Assembly (NCBI GenBank): GCA_943736015.1
Contig: OX031059.1
Location: 49,115,159 to 49,179,158, forward strand
Origin: Tridacna crocea
Taxonomy: Eukaryota; Mollusca; Bivalvia; Cardiida; Cardiidae
DNA: 64,000 nucleotides
Direction of reading: 5' to 3'
This document shows positions 39,662-49,231 of the stretch, piece after piece. The notes beneath the pieces were generated by a model. It worked only from the letters and a program-made list of their open reading frames with translations, was not told the origin of the DNA and ran no database searches. Each line of letters opens with the position of its first letter. Position 1 is the stretch's first letter. The position numbers and the translations under genes are program-made.

Positions 39662-39790
39662 TCTTACATAAGATCCCTAGTTTTAAGTACCTTAATGGAG
39701 AAGATTTTTAAAAGCATTGTAGGAAAAGAGTAGAAAATGCAAGCAGCCAACATGTTGGTCTTTTTCATTTCATTTTTCATCTGCGATAGC
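39662..39790 (-). mobile_element. MITE remnant
   Basis: AAGATCCCTAGTTTTAAG, AAAGCATTGTAGGAAAAG, and a worn right side. Confidence 0.4.
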
Positions 39791-39879
39791 ATGCAAGGTG
39801 GACAGCAAACATGAGGTCTTCGTTGTAAATTGTAAATGTCACATTCTGCTTTATGCTAAACATAGTGTAGTAAAACAAG

Positions 39880-41106
39880 AGGCCCTGTACCACGATGGCC
39901 CTGTATCGCTCCACTGGCTCATAAGTAAAAACACTGCAAGCCAAACATTACAATATTTGGCCAATTGGTTTCAAACTTGAGGACATACAATTTTTTTTCT
40001 ATGATAGCCTACGAAAAAGTTGTGACCCTCGGGCAAAGCCAAAGTTTGACCGCAAAGCTATAATTATTTGAATCCTGATGGAGGTCCACAGTATAAAGCC
40101 CCACACCAAATGACAGAATGTGTGGTTAAAAACAAGAAGATTTTCAAAGTTTTCCCAATAAAAGGCCCAGTAAAACATGAAACACATGAGACAGGGCTAA
40201 ACTTAGTAGCCCTACTCTTTATTATGGTTAAAGTAACAAGATGACTTAGAAAGTTTTCACCACAAAAGCCCATGTAAAACTTGTGACCCCTGGTGTGGGG
40301 ACAAACTTAATCCCAAGGCTATAAATTGGGCCCTCCTGGCAGAGGCCCACTAGATAAAGCTACATGTAAAATTTGGTAGCCCTAGGCCTTATGGCTAGGT
40401 ACAAGTAATTTTCAACAATTTCCCAGTGTGAGCTGCTGTAAAACTTGTGACCCCCCCCCCCCCAGGACATTAGCTCTAGGCCTTATGGCTTGGTACCAGA
40501 AGATTTTTAAAGTTTCCCCATATCAGCCCGTATAAAACTTGTGACCCCTGAGGCCGGGCCAAATTTGGGCTATCATTTGGTCACACTTGGTAGACAATCA
40601 CTTAATAAAGATACTTGCCAAATTTGGTAGCCCTAGGCCCTATGGCTAGGTACCAGAAAGATTTTTTAAGTTTTCCCTATATATGCTCATATCAAACTTG
40701 TGACTACCGGGGCGGGGCCAATTTTGACCCCAGGGCAATTATTTGAAGGAACTTGATAGAGGTCCACTAGATTAAGCTACATGTCAAATTTGTAGCCCTA
40801 GGCTCTATTGTTTCAGAGAAGAAGATTTTTAAAAAAAGAAATCAATATTTTTTCAGTTTTGTTGCCATGACAACCAGACGTTTTGAAGGAATAAAATTAT
40901 TTCAAGGAATTCTGAAGAGGACCATGTCAGGATCATTTCTGCGAAGTTTCATCAAAATTGGATGGGTAGTTTCAGAGAAGAAGATATTTGAAATAAAAGT
41001 AAACGAACGCATGGACAGACTCACGGACGGACGCACGGACGGACGGACGCTCGGCGGATACCAGGCCATCACATAAGTCCGCTGGCCTTTGGCCAGTGGA
41101 GCTAAA
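39880..41106. mobile_element. 1.2 kb non-autonomous element, GCTCCACTGGC/GCCAGTGGAGC ends
   Basis: Starts near GAGGCCCTGTACCACGATGG and CGCTCCACTGGC; ends GGCCTTTGGCCAGTGGAGC. The body repeats phrases such as AACTTGTGACCCC and GGTAGCCCTAGGCC, and a (GGAC)-rich run precedes the end. No open frame long enough for a transposase or RT. A second copy interrupts 50016-51645, and 5' pieces lie near 47610 and 51670. Confidence 0.6.
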
Positions 41107-41140
41107 AACGATGGACAAGTTTTCGGTTACAATTTTAACC

Positions 41141-41339
41141 TGAACCCTTGATCCCTTGAATTTTAGACTTGTCCAAAGTGAAAGCATTATGTAGGCGACA
41201 AAATAAACGTGATCGAAATATTGAAGTTTGGCTTTAGAAAATTAAAAAATATTGTATGACACGGAGAAAATGTTTTCTCCTTGTCCCACAATGTTTCCAA
41301 AAGGCTTCTTCCTCCAGGGATTGTTTGGAAAGGGGTTAA
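41141..41339 (+). mobile_element. Group A MITE, shortened palindrome
   Basis: CTTGTCCAAAGTGAAAGCAT arm; the palindrome is reduced to GGAGAAAATG/TTTTCTCC without the central GCTGG; GGAAAGGGGTTAA end. Confidence 0.7.
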
Positions 41340-41434
41340 AGCACCGAATAAACTCACTGAGCAATTTCAGTCTTGAATAAGACCCAGATAACTATAGGCT
41401 GGTGAATCATTTTTCTTTCCATGCTGCCTCAGCA

Positions 41435-41540
41435 ATGTGGATTGTGTAGATCGAAGATCGGACTGCACATGTTTTGATTTTTTATCTTAATCTACACTGA
41501 CCACAAACTGTAGTAATGATAGGCGCTCTCAGGGTTAAGA
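41435..41540. repeat. GATCAGACTGCAC hairpin family, worn copy
   Basis: TGTAGATCGAAGATCGGACTG and a diverged right arm, then TCTCAGGGTTAAG. Confidence 0.55.
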
Positions 41541-41671
41541 GAGCACAAGAAGGTACATGTATATCGATGACAAAGTAGGACGTATTTCGTGTGTTTCTGC
41601 TGCGACTGGTTAAAAATGGATTAGGTCCGGAACAATGCTGAATCAAAAACTGCAAGTTCACGTCTATAAAC

Positions 41672-41902
41672 TTAACCCTTCACCAAACGACAAAAATTTT
41701 GACGGGTCCATATTGAAAGCACTTCAGACCACGACAAAATAAACATAACTCAAAAATTGAAATTTGTTTACGGCATGGTAGAAAACATTGTGAGAAGAGG
41801 AGAAAATGCTGGTTACCAGCATTTTCTCCTCTTCCCACAATGTTTTCAGAAGGCCTCTATCACAGGGTCGTAAAAACCAGGGATTGTTTGGTAAAGGGTT
41901 AA
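41672..41902 (+). mobile_element. TTAA palindromic MITE, group A (reference copy)
   Basis: A complete 231 bp copy used to define the family. Left end TTAACCCTTCACCAAACGAC, right end GTTTGGTAAAGGGTTAA, so terminal inverted repeats of about 13 bases flank or include the TTAA target typical of piggyBac-type elements. The left arm has a GCAGACGACAAAATAAA-like box. The middle is a palindrome of about 67 bases from GAAAACATTGTG to its complement CACAATGTTTTC, with GGTTACC at its centre. It has no coding capacity, so it would need a transposase in trans. Plus orientation here means the GACGACAAAAT arm is on the left. Confidence 0.85.
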
Positions 41903-42210
41903 ATGAGAGCTTCGGATATTACAAAGTCTATTCGTTTTCAAAGAGCACAGCATAGCATAAACCTCATCAGAAGGTCTGCTTCCTTTAATAGTTTAGCAAT
42001 AAAGCAATTTTGCACAATCTCAATTATGGGTGTTCACAATTTCCACTCCACTTCATTACATAAATGCTGGTATATGGTGCATGTCTGCTAAAAATCTTCA
42101 GTTAATGTAAGAAGTTAACCCGAGCAAGACAACTATTAAGGGCAATAACCATTACGAAACAATTTAAAAATTCAGAGTGACTTCCCATGTCCAAAGAGCC
42201 GATACTAACC

Positions 42211-42550
42211 GTTGTCTGCGCATGTCATATTCTTCGAAGATTCGACTGTCTTATATGACGCATCACTAGCCCCGAAAGCGGGCTGACTGTAACATTACGC
42301 TATATAAAGTAGCATTGTAGAAAATAACTTTTATCAATACGTTTGAGGAGAAATGAGACCTGCTTTAGATCCAGGTTTCTCTAAACTGCTGATCATAGCT
42401 GAGAGGTATCGTCTTATTGAGTAAATGTTTATTTTAACTTGAAATTCAAAGTAACGGTTGCCGCGTAGGAAGGTGGTTCGGCTCTGTACCCAGGATGCCC
42501 AAATTAGATAGATGAGTATTTATAGAATGCCAACTAGCGGAAGATAATGG
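42211..42550 (+). repeat. Dispersed repeat, inverted relative to 45428-45777
   Basis: About 340 bases from GTTGTCTGCGCATGTCATAT to CCAACTAGCGG, matching the complement of 45428-45777 over its whole length with scattered differences. Confidence 0.75.
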
Positions 42551-42947
42551 TTATCAACATTTTTCAATGTATTGGTAAGACATCCATTTTTGCAACTGCT
42601 GGCCTCAGATATTGCTGTTCTGATCTACACAGATCCGAAGCTAAGAAGTGATGGATAGTTTTGTGCTGCCTATTGGCAAAATTTGTGGGTTACAATTATA
42701 TGTCTAGTAAAACTTAATCATGGATATTTAAAAAAATATTTTAAAAAATCAAACATAAAATTAATCAGCTTGCATTCTATTCACCTTTTGTTGATATACT
42801 TTCATAGATATGAGTTCAGGTGTCCGTATCAAGGAGTGACTAAAATCCAAACGTTTTCTAGCTTAATCAGTATAATTTCCGGCAATTCACTTCATTTCCG
42901 GCATTATAGGACCGATAAGTGAAACATCAATATTCACTATTGCCTTT

Positions 42948-43158
42948 ATCAACCCTTTACTAAAGAATCTCAAGTTTTAACGACCGTTGGTGAGAGACCT
43001 TTGAAAACATGGTGGAAATAGAGAAAATGCTGATAAACAGCATTTACTGCGTTTCCTATAATGCTTTTTAGCCTTCTAAAGACAAATTCCTGTTTTTGTG
43101 TCAATTATTTTGTCCTCAGAAAAAGCTTTCAGTTTTGGAAGGATTAAGTCATAACTCT
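42948..43158 (-). mobile_element. Degenerate group A MITE
   Basis: TCAACCCTTTACTAAAG start, imperfect palindrome, GAAAAAGCTTTCAG arm. Confidence 0.55.
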
Positions 43159-43351
43159 ACAGGAATGAGTATTTGTATTTTTCAGCAGATCACACTAGAC
43201 AGCATTGTGACAAAGAACGAAATAAATATAAGTGACCGTACGCAATTTTCCCCGTAGCATGTTTTCAAACGCCTTTACGGTGGTTATTTGTATTTCAATG
43301 GAATTTTTCCTCACAGTCGTCTTCGGAAAAATAGGCTCACTATCTAATCGA

Positions 43352-43546
43352 TTAACTCTTTACCACACGGGAAAATTTTAGATTGAAAAATTGAAAAATT
43401 GAAATTCGTTCTGGGCAGGGTAGAAAACACTGTGGGAAAAGGAGAAAATGCTGGTTACCAGCATTTTCTCCTTTTCCCACAGTGTTTTAAAAAGGCTTCT
43501 TTCTCAGGGGCGTCAAAAGGGTAGGGATTGTGTGGTAATGGGTTAA
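43352..43546 (+). mobile_element. Group A TTAA MITE with shortened left arm
   Basis: TTAACTCTTTACCACACG start; the GCAGACGAC box is deleted and replaced by repeated GAAAAATT; full palindrome; GGTAATGGGTTAA end. Confidence 0.8.
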
Positions 43547-43556
43547 TGGCAACATC

Positions 43557-43640
43557 TTAACCGAACGGTTTAGCATTTCAGAAGTTGCTTTACTTTCATA
43601 TAAAAGGAAATCGCAGATTCCTAGGAGTGGTTGGTAATAC
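43557..43640. mobile_element. TTCTGATTGGCTAAACC element, half
   Basis: ACCGAACGGTTTAGC, CAGAAGTTGC and GTGGTTGGTAATAC; the left half is missing, next to a MITE. Confidence 0.55.
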
Positions 43641-44248
43641 AGGTATACGGGCTTTGACGGGATGATTCGGAGAACTAGAAACAGCAGAGAAAGGCACAAC
43701 CACCCAAAAAATCTTACGGTCAAGGACGCAATATTCGAATACTAATGTGCAGGTGCTGTAAATGAAATAAATTCATGAATTCCAGAAATGCACATATCGT
43801 CCTCCACATATCCACCCGGAAGCATGGGCGTGGCCAATGTTTTGAAATCATTACGCGCTGTACAGTCTGATCTTGATCTAAGCCGTCTGCAAATTCTGCT
43901 GAAAATTTAACTCATTTGCGACCTAAGGCAACTCGAAATGCCTTTCTAGAATCAAATGAGACTTGCGTGTCACGTGATATTCATAACACGTGACACCTGA
44001 TTTCTGAAACTTATTTGTTCAATGTTTCGTGTAATAATGGGACAAAAAACCTCGAAATTAAAATGTAGTGAGGCTGTATTTCCACGCAACTTATTATTTT
44101 TATTTCATTAACGAAGCCACTCAAAGAGTGTTACCCTGAAAGCATCCAATAAACGAAATGGACAGTTTTAAACCGGAAATTAAAGATCTTGAAAAGTCGA
44201 TAGCATTTCAAGCCTTTTTTCACTGTGGTATATGTCCACTGAGAGATT

Positions 44249-44312
44249 TGTATGAATCAAAGATCAGACTGAGAAAAACGTATCGTCTGATCTTTGATCT
44301 ACACTTATCGCT
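44249..44312. repeat. GATCAGACTGCAC hairpin family copy
   Basis: AATCAAAGATCAGACTGAG and CGTCTGATCTTTGATCTAC arms around AAAAACGTAT. Confidence 0.6.
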
Positions 44313-44410
44313 ATCTTAAAATATTTTATCTATACCATTCGTAAGAGAAACAACTACTATTGAAAGGTGTTTAAAGATTAATCTCGAAGCTGCTATGCGG
44401 TACCCAAGGA

Positions 44411-44525
44411 CTTTTGCGGACAGCGTAGATCAAGATCAGACTGCACAGAACGTGCAGTCTGATCTTGATCTACACTGTCCGATAAGGCGACCTGTTTCCA
44501 CTACAAACAACTTTGAAATAGCGGA
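44411..44525. repeat. GATCAGACTGCAC hairpin, near-perfect
   Basis: CGGACAGCGTAGATCAAGAT and its complement, about 31-base arms centred on CACAGAACGTG; best copy in the window. Confidence 0.8.
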
Positions 44526-44546
44526 CTTTTAGATTTTGCCATCGGC

Positions 44547-44779
44547 TTAATTCTTTACCAAGTGACATAATTTTAAAATGTCCAAATTGGAAGCATTTGC
44601 TGGCAACAAAATTAATTTGACTCAAAAATTGAAATTTGTTTTAGGAAGGGAAGAAAACATTGTGGAAATAGGAGAAAATGCTCGTCACCAGCATTTTCTC
44701 CTTTTCCCACAATGTTTTCAGAATGCTTCTTTCTCAGGGTAGTGATATGAAAACCAGGGATTGTTTGGGAAAGGGTTAA
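44547..44779 (+). mobile_element. Group A TTAA MITE
   Basis: TTAATTCTTTACCAAGTGAC to GGGAAAGGGTTAA; the centre reads CTCGTCACCAGC, a half-way state between group A and C centres. Confidence 0.8.
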
Positions 44780-45049
44780 ATGTTTCATTTCACTTACTTA
44801 GCAGATCAAGGGGTAATATAGGAACAAAAATATCATCATTGTATCAGAATATAGAAGGATAAAAACATCGACAGCTTGATATTAAGAGCTCCACCATTCA
44901 CGTTTCCTTCTTATAAAGTCATCGAAACAATTTCAATTGTTGTTGTATTGGAATAGGTTCTTAATCTTTATTAGTTTAGCATCAATTTAATGATAGCGAA
45001 ACATGTTTTTTTTTTCATTATCTTCAAGCGAGAGATTATTTGAGAAGCC

Positions 45050-45248
45050 TGGGCCCCTATTCACTAACTGTTCTTAAGAATATACTTAGTCTTATTCTCC
45101 AAAGAATTCTACATTTGTAAGTAGCACAACTTCTGATTGGCTAAACCGAACGGTTTATCCAATCAGAAGTCGTGTTACTTCCAAATGCAGAAAAGTCTGG
45201 AGAATAAGGCTAAGAACTTTCTTAGAATGGTTGATGAGTACGGGCCTT
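45050..45248. mobile_element. TTCTGATTGGCTAAACC hairpin element, complete
   Basis: CCCTATTCACTAACTGTTC to GGTTGATGAGTACGGGCC; palindrome centre ACCGAACGGTTTA. Confidence 0.8.
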
Positions 45249-45427
45249 GGTGTAAAGAATTTCAATAGTTGCACTTTGCACGGTTATTCGGCCCGAATAG
45301 TGGCTAATATCAAATTGATGAGAAGATCATTTCCTCACTAAAGAAAACAGAAAGTGTCTGTGAAGTACTCTCCTTTTTCATTTAAAACATGCAGCGCGTG
45401 GATTGGTTATTATGGCCGTAATGATTG

Positions 45428-45777
45428 ACATTATCTCCCACTAGATGGCATTCTATAAATACTCATCTATCTAATTTGGGCATCCTGGGTACAGAAGCAA
45501 ACTACTTTCCTACCCGACAACCGTTACTTTTAATTTCAAACTAAAATAAACGTTTGCTCAATAAAACGTTACCTCGTGCAATTCACTCAGCTATGATCAG
45601 CAGTTTAGAGAAATCTGGAGCAAAAGCAGGTCTCATTTCTCCTCAAACGTATTGATAAAAGCTAATTTCTACATTGCTACTTTATAGAGCGTAATATTAC
45701 AGTCTGCCCGCTTTCGGGGCTAGTGATGCGTCATATAAGACAGTCGAATCTTCGAAGTATATGACATGCGCAGACAA
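45428..45777 (-). mobile_element. Retroposon-like repeat with 12-base flanking duplication
   Basis: Flanked by CGTAATGATTGA at 45416-45427 and 45778-45789, a likely target-site duplication. No ORF or poly-A. Second copy inverted at 42211-42550. Confidence 0.65.
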
Positions 45778-45807
45778 CGTAATGATTGATATCTTGTAAT
45801 ATCTGTT

Positions 45808-46068
45808 TGGGCTGTATTGGACTTAAACACCATTTTAACAGCTTAGGTCGTATAATGGCGATTAGCGATGCACCCATATGTACCGGCTTTCTCACACTAA
45901 TACGGACACATATATCTTTTAAATTAAAGGCCACTGACTACTTTTCTCACATGCATCAGAGGTGAGACGCGAAACATTACCGGAAAGACAGTTCGCCGCA
46001 ACCGAGTCTGGAACTCTCAACCTCCAGGTCACGAGTGAGATACGCTGACAACTGAGCTACCGAGGAGT
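45808..46068 (-). mobile_element. tRNA-derived SINE related to 10196-10446
   Basis: Minus strand: GGTAGCTCAGTTGTCAGCG (A box), body with GGCCACTGACTAC and TCACACTAATACGG. The tail is at the low-coordinate end. Confidence 0.62.
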
Positions 46069-46089
46069 GCTGTATTGTCATTGTTGCAA

Positions 46090-46092
<3 letters not shown>

Positions 46093-46129
<37 letters not shown>
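46093..46129. repeat. (AG)n microsatellite
   Basis: About 18 AG units next to an imperfect GGAC/ACAG-rich stretch running to about 46255. 46256-46767 shows no other feature. Confidence 0.92.
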
Positions 46130-46131
<2 letters not shown>

Positions 46132-46767
46132 CGGACGGAAGGAAGGACGAGCGGACAGATGGACAGACACAGAGATGGATTAATGGACAGACGGGAAAGA
46201 AGACAGACAGACAGACCAACGAATGGTCGGGCAGGTAGGTAGACAGACAAGGGGAGGGAGAGAGATAAATTTCAAGATTAATTCAATACTTTAATTTGGC
46301 AGTCTACATCTAGCTACGAATGTAAATTCCAAGAAACAACTATCTGGTGGAACGTACCCTACACAATATCCAATCGAGTATTTTGAAATTCTGTTGTCTG
46401 TTAAGACTGGGTTTTTGATTGGAAAATTCGCTATGAATCAAAAACCCCGTCTTCAACAGTGCAAAGAGCAAATCATACGTCGCAACCATGCATCGATCTC
46501 GGGAGAAAAAAAAAAAACATGGAAAGAGTTCATAATATATTCGAAATTATATTCGCGCCTTGCTCTATGAAAAGTGAGCTTTCATGCTTCAGCAGAAGTA
46601 TCGATCCAGGTCAGCCTGCGCAGTCCACGCAGACTGACATTGGCCGAAACGTAAATGCTATTGTTAAATCTTCTGCTTGTCTAAGAATCAATTTTCCGCA
46701 TGATTCAAGTCGGTTCTTAGGCCAAATAGATTTTATGAATCCATCAAAATTATGATGACTTGTTTGC

Positions 46768-46852
46768 TATCGGAGGTTTACTTCGAAAACCTCGTAACTA
46801 CAGCTTGTTACAAGCTGTAGTTACGAGGTTTTCGGAGTAAACCGACGATATA
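46768..46852. repeat. GTTTACTTC hairpin element, near-perfect palindrome
   Basis: Same core as 4438-4522, including CAGCTTGTTACAAGCTG; arms TACTTCGAAAACCTCGTAAC and complement. Confidence 0.8.
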
Positions 46853-46904
46853 CTGCATCATGTGAAATGCATAAAGCCCTCTTTTTTCCAGAGCAAAACT
46901 CGTC

Positions 46905-47134
46905 TTAACCTTTTACCTGATATGCAAATTTGAGGCTCTTCCATTTCAGCAGCAAATAAAGATATGATATCAAAAATATGGACAAATGAGGATACAAATA
47001 TCTGACTGAATGGAAAACACTGTGGGAAGAGGAGAAATTGCTCGTAACGAGCAATTTCTCCTTTTCCCACAATGTTTTCGAAAGCTGTCTGTTATTGATA
47101 CGTCAAAATGAGTACCTATGGAGTAAAGGGTTAA
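46905..47134 (+). mobile_element. TTAA MITE, group B/C hybrid
   Basis: Left arm unlike A, palindrome of group B type (GAGAAATTGCTCGTAACGAG), right arm GTACCTATGGAGTAAAGGGTTAA of group C type. Confidence 0.75.
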
Positions 47135-47250
47135 AGACATATGATCTAATTCAGTCGTTGAGATTTTTATTCGTTGTACAAAATCAGGCCCTGAAATAAA
47201 TGCAGTCTGAGGTAGACATGTGTTACCCGTTTCTGGTATGTTCAACAAAA

Positions 47251-47480
47251 TTAACCCTTTACCAGACGACAAAATTTAAGCCTTGTCCAAATTGAAAGCA
47301 TTTGCAGACGACAACTTTAATGAGACTCAATCAGTGCTATCAATTTTTTGATGGAGTACAAAACATTTTGGGAAAAAAACAAAATGCTGATTACCAGCAT
47401 TTTCTCCGTTTCCCAAAGCGTTTTCAAAAGGTTTCTTTTCTAGGGTCGTTGAAAGTCACCATTATGTGGTGAAGGGTTAA
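47251..47480 (+). mobile_element. Group A TTAA MITE, complete
   Basis: TTAACCCTTTACCAGACGAC to GGTGAAGGGTTAA, 230 bp. Confidence 0.83.
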
Positions 47481-47657
47481 TATCTTATTTTGCGCCTTTG
47501 GAAAAAACAAAGACTTTCGTGGACGGCTTAGGTCAGTATCAGCCTACACAGAACATGCAGAACATAGATCTAGGCAGTCCACTTGTGTAGTCAAAATTAC
47601 ACCAAACAAGAAGGCCATGATGGCCTTACGTTGCTCCATCTCGTTTGTATCATACGT

Positions 47658-47896
47658 TCAACCCATTACCACACAGTGATGACTTTTGACGACCTTTGGA
47701 AAGAAGCCTTTAGAAAGCATTGTGGGAAAAGGAGAAAATGCTGGTTTCCAGCATTTTCTCCTTTTCCCACAATGTTTTCTTCCCTATCAAAGAAAAATCA
47801 TTTTATATAAGCCACACTGGAACTGTCATCAGCAAATTTCGCATGCGGCTTTCAATTCGGGCAGGTCTAAAATCCTGTCGTGTGGTAAAAGGTTAA
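47658..47896 (-). mobile_element. Group A TTAA MITE downstream of nanos
   Basis: TCAACCCATTACC to GGTAAAAGGTTAA; palindrome centred on GGTTTCC. 239 bases beyond the nanos stop. Confidence 0.82.
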
Positions 47897-48134
47897 CTGG
47901 CATTAACAAAGACATAGTCCTGTAGGAGTCTGTATGGCAAAAATAAACTGTCATAGAAAAAGTAACCTAACCCTCTTCCTAACCGCCAAAGAAGAGACTC
48001 ATATCTGCTCTACTGAGGTTGTGCTCAAACTTTCAAGTCTCATAAAGTTAAGCTACAACGGCGCAAAAAATTAAAATGAAGACCTTGATCCGAAAGGCAG
48101 AAAAGCAGCGATAAAGAGTAATTTTATCTCAAAG

Positions 48135-49231
48135 TCAGTGATGTCCTTCTTGGCCATGTCTGCAGGCACGCCTACAGCCACAACTTTTTCTCGGAGTTCT
48201 GGCAGTAGTCATGTTCGTTGTACCACTTCCAAAAGGGCAATAACTCATGGTGTGTGCGTTGTCTCCAGTTGCGCCACACAATGGACAAATATAACGCCGT
48301 AGCACTGGACACACGATCTTGCCCTTTTCCATCAGCTTGTGAGATAGATACACTCTTTTCATTTCGCCGTTGGTCTTGCAAAAGTTGCAGATCTTCTCCG
48401 GGGTAGTTGTCGTCACATCTGGGATATTCCTGCGACGCAAAGGGAAAATCTCAAGTTGTTCCCGAGGAAAGGGCGATGGCAATGGAATATCACGCAATTC
48501 CATTCGAGGTTCCAAACTATTTCGTGGCATAAAGTCTGTATTGTGCGTCTTTGGAAACTCCGTACTGTGGTGTGGCCTTAAGTCTATACTGTGCATTGAA
48601 CGAAATTCCGTACTGATTTTTGGCAGAAACTCTGTACTGCACATTGTATGAAATTCTGTACCGTATCGTGGTGGGAAGCCTGTACTGTGCGTTGTAGGAA
48701 ATTCTGTACTATTTTGTGACGGAAATTCTGTACTAAATTGTGACGGAAAGTCTGTACTGTATTGTGTCGTAAAGTCTGTGCGGTGCTTTGTAGGAAATTC
48801 TGTTATGTATTGTGAGGGCAAGTCTGTGCTGTGCGTTGTACGAAATTTTGTTCCGTACTGTGGCAGAAAGTCTGTATTTTGCGTTTCCCGAAATTCCGTT
48901 CTGTGCTCTGACGTTGAAGGTATTGGACTCTGTGTTACTGACCAAACAGGAAGTGACAGAGTTTTCGTGAAACCGATCGTACTTTGCCAAACTTTGTCCA
49001 TGCAATAACGTCCACCCACTGTGCGTTGTGAATTACTACAAGATGATACGGTTTCCGTGACAACAGCGGGGAATCTAGCAACACCTACAGGACCTATTGC
49101 ACAAGGCGACTGTGAGTCGGGGTAAGTCGTTTTCCCAACAAAGAGTGGGCGCCTTGAGGACGGAGCAGGCGCGTTTGCCTTGTATCCCGGAGGCATAGAT
49201 CTGGCAGAGTCCTTTTGGCTTGCTTGCATCC
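48135..49231 (-). CDS. nanos: nanos exon 2 (repeat region and zinc fingers)
   Basis: Open from the acceptor at 49233-49232 to the stop at 48137-48135. Contains ICNFCKTNGEMKRVYLSH and RRYICPLCGATGDNAHTMSYC, the two knuckles. The N-terminal part is low-complexity, rich in S, T, P and F. This exon alone gives 364 residues from its own ATG. Confidence 0.93.

Noticed and set aside
43487..43723. Hydrophobic N-terminal-like frame on the minus strand, considered as ZP-B signal exon
   Set aside because: No ATG, and it overlaps a MITE; the 38694 and 36844 exons fit phase and the ZP-A model better.
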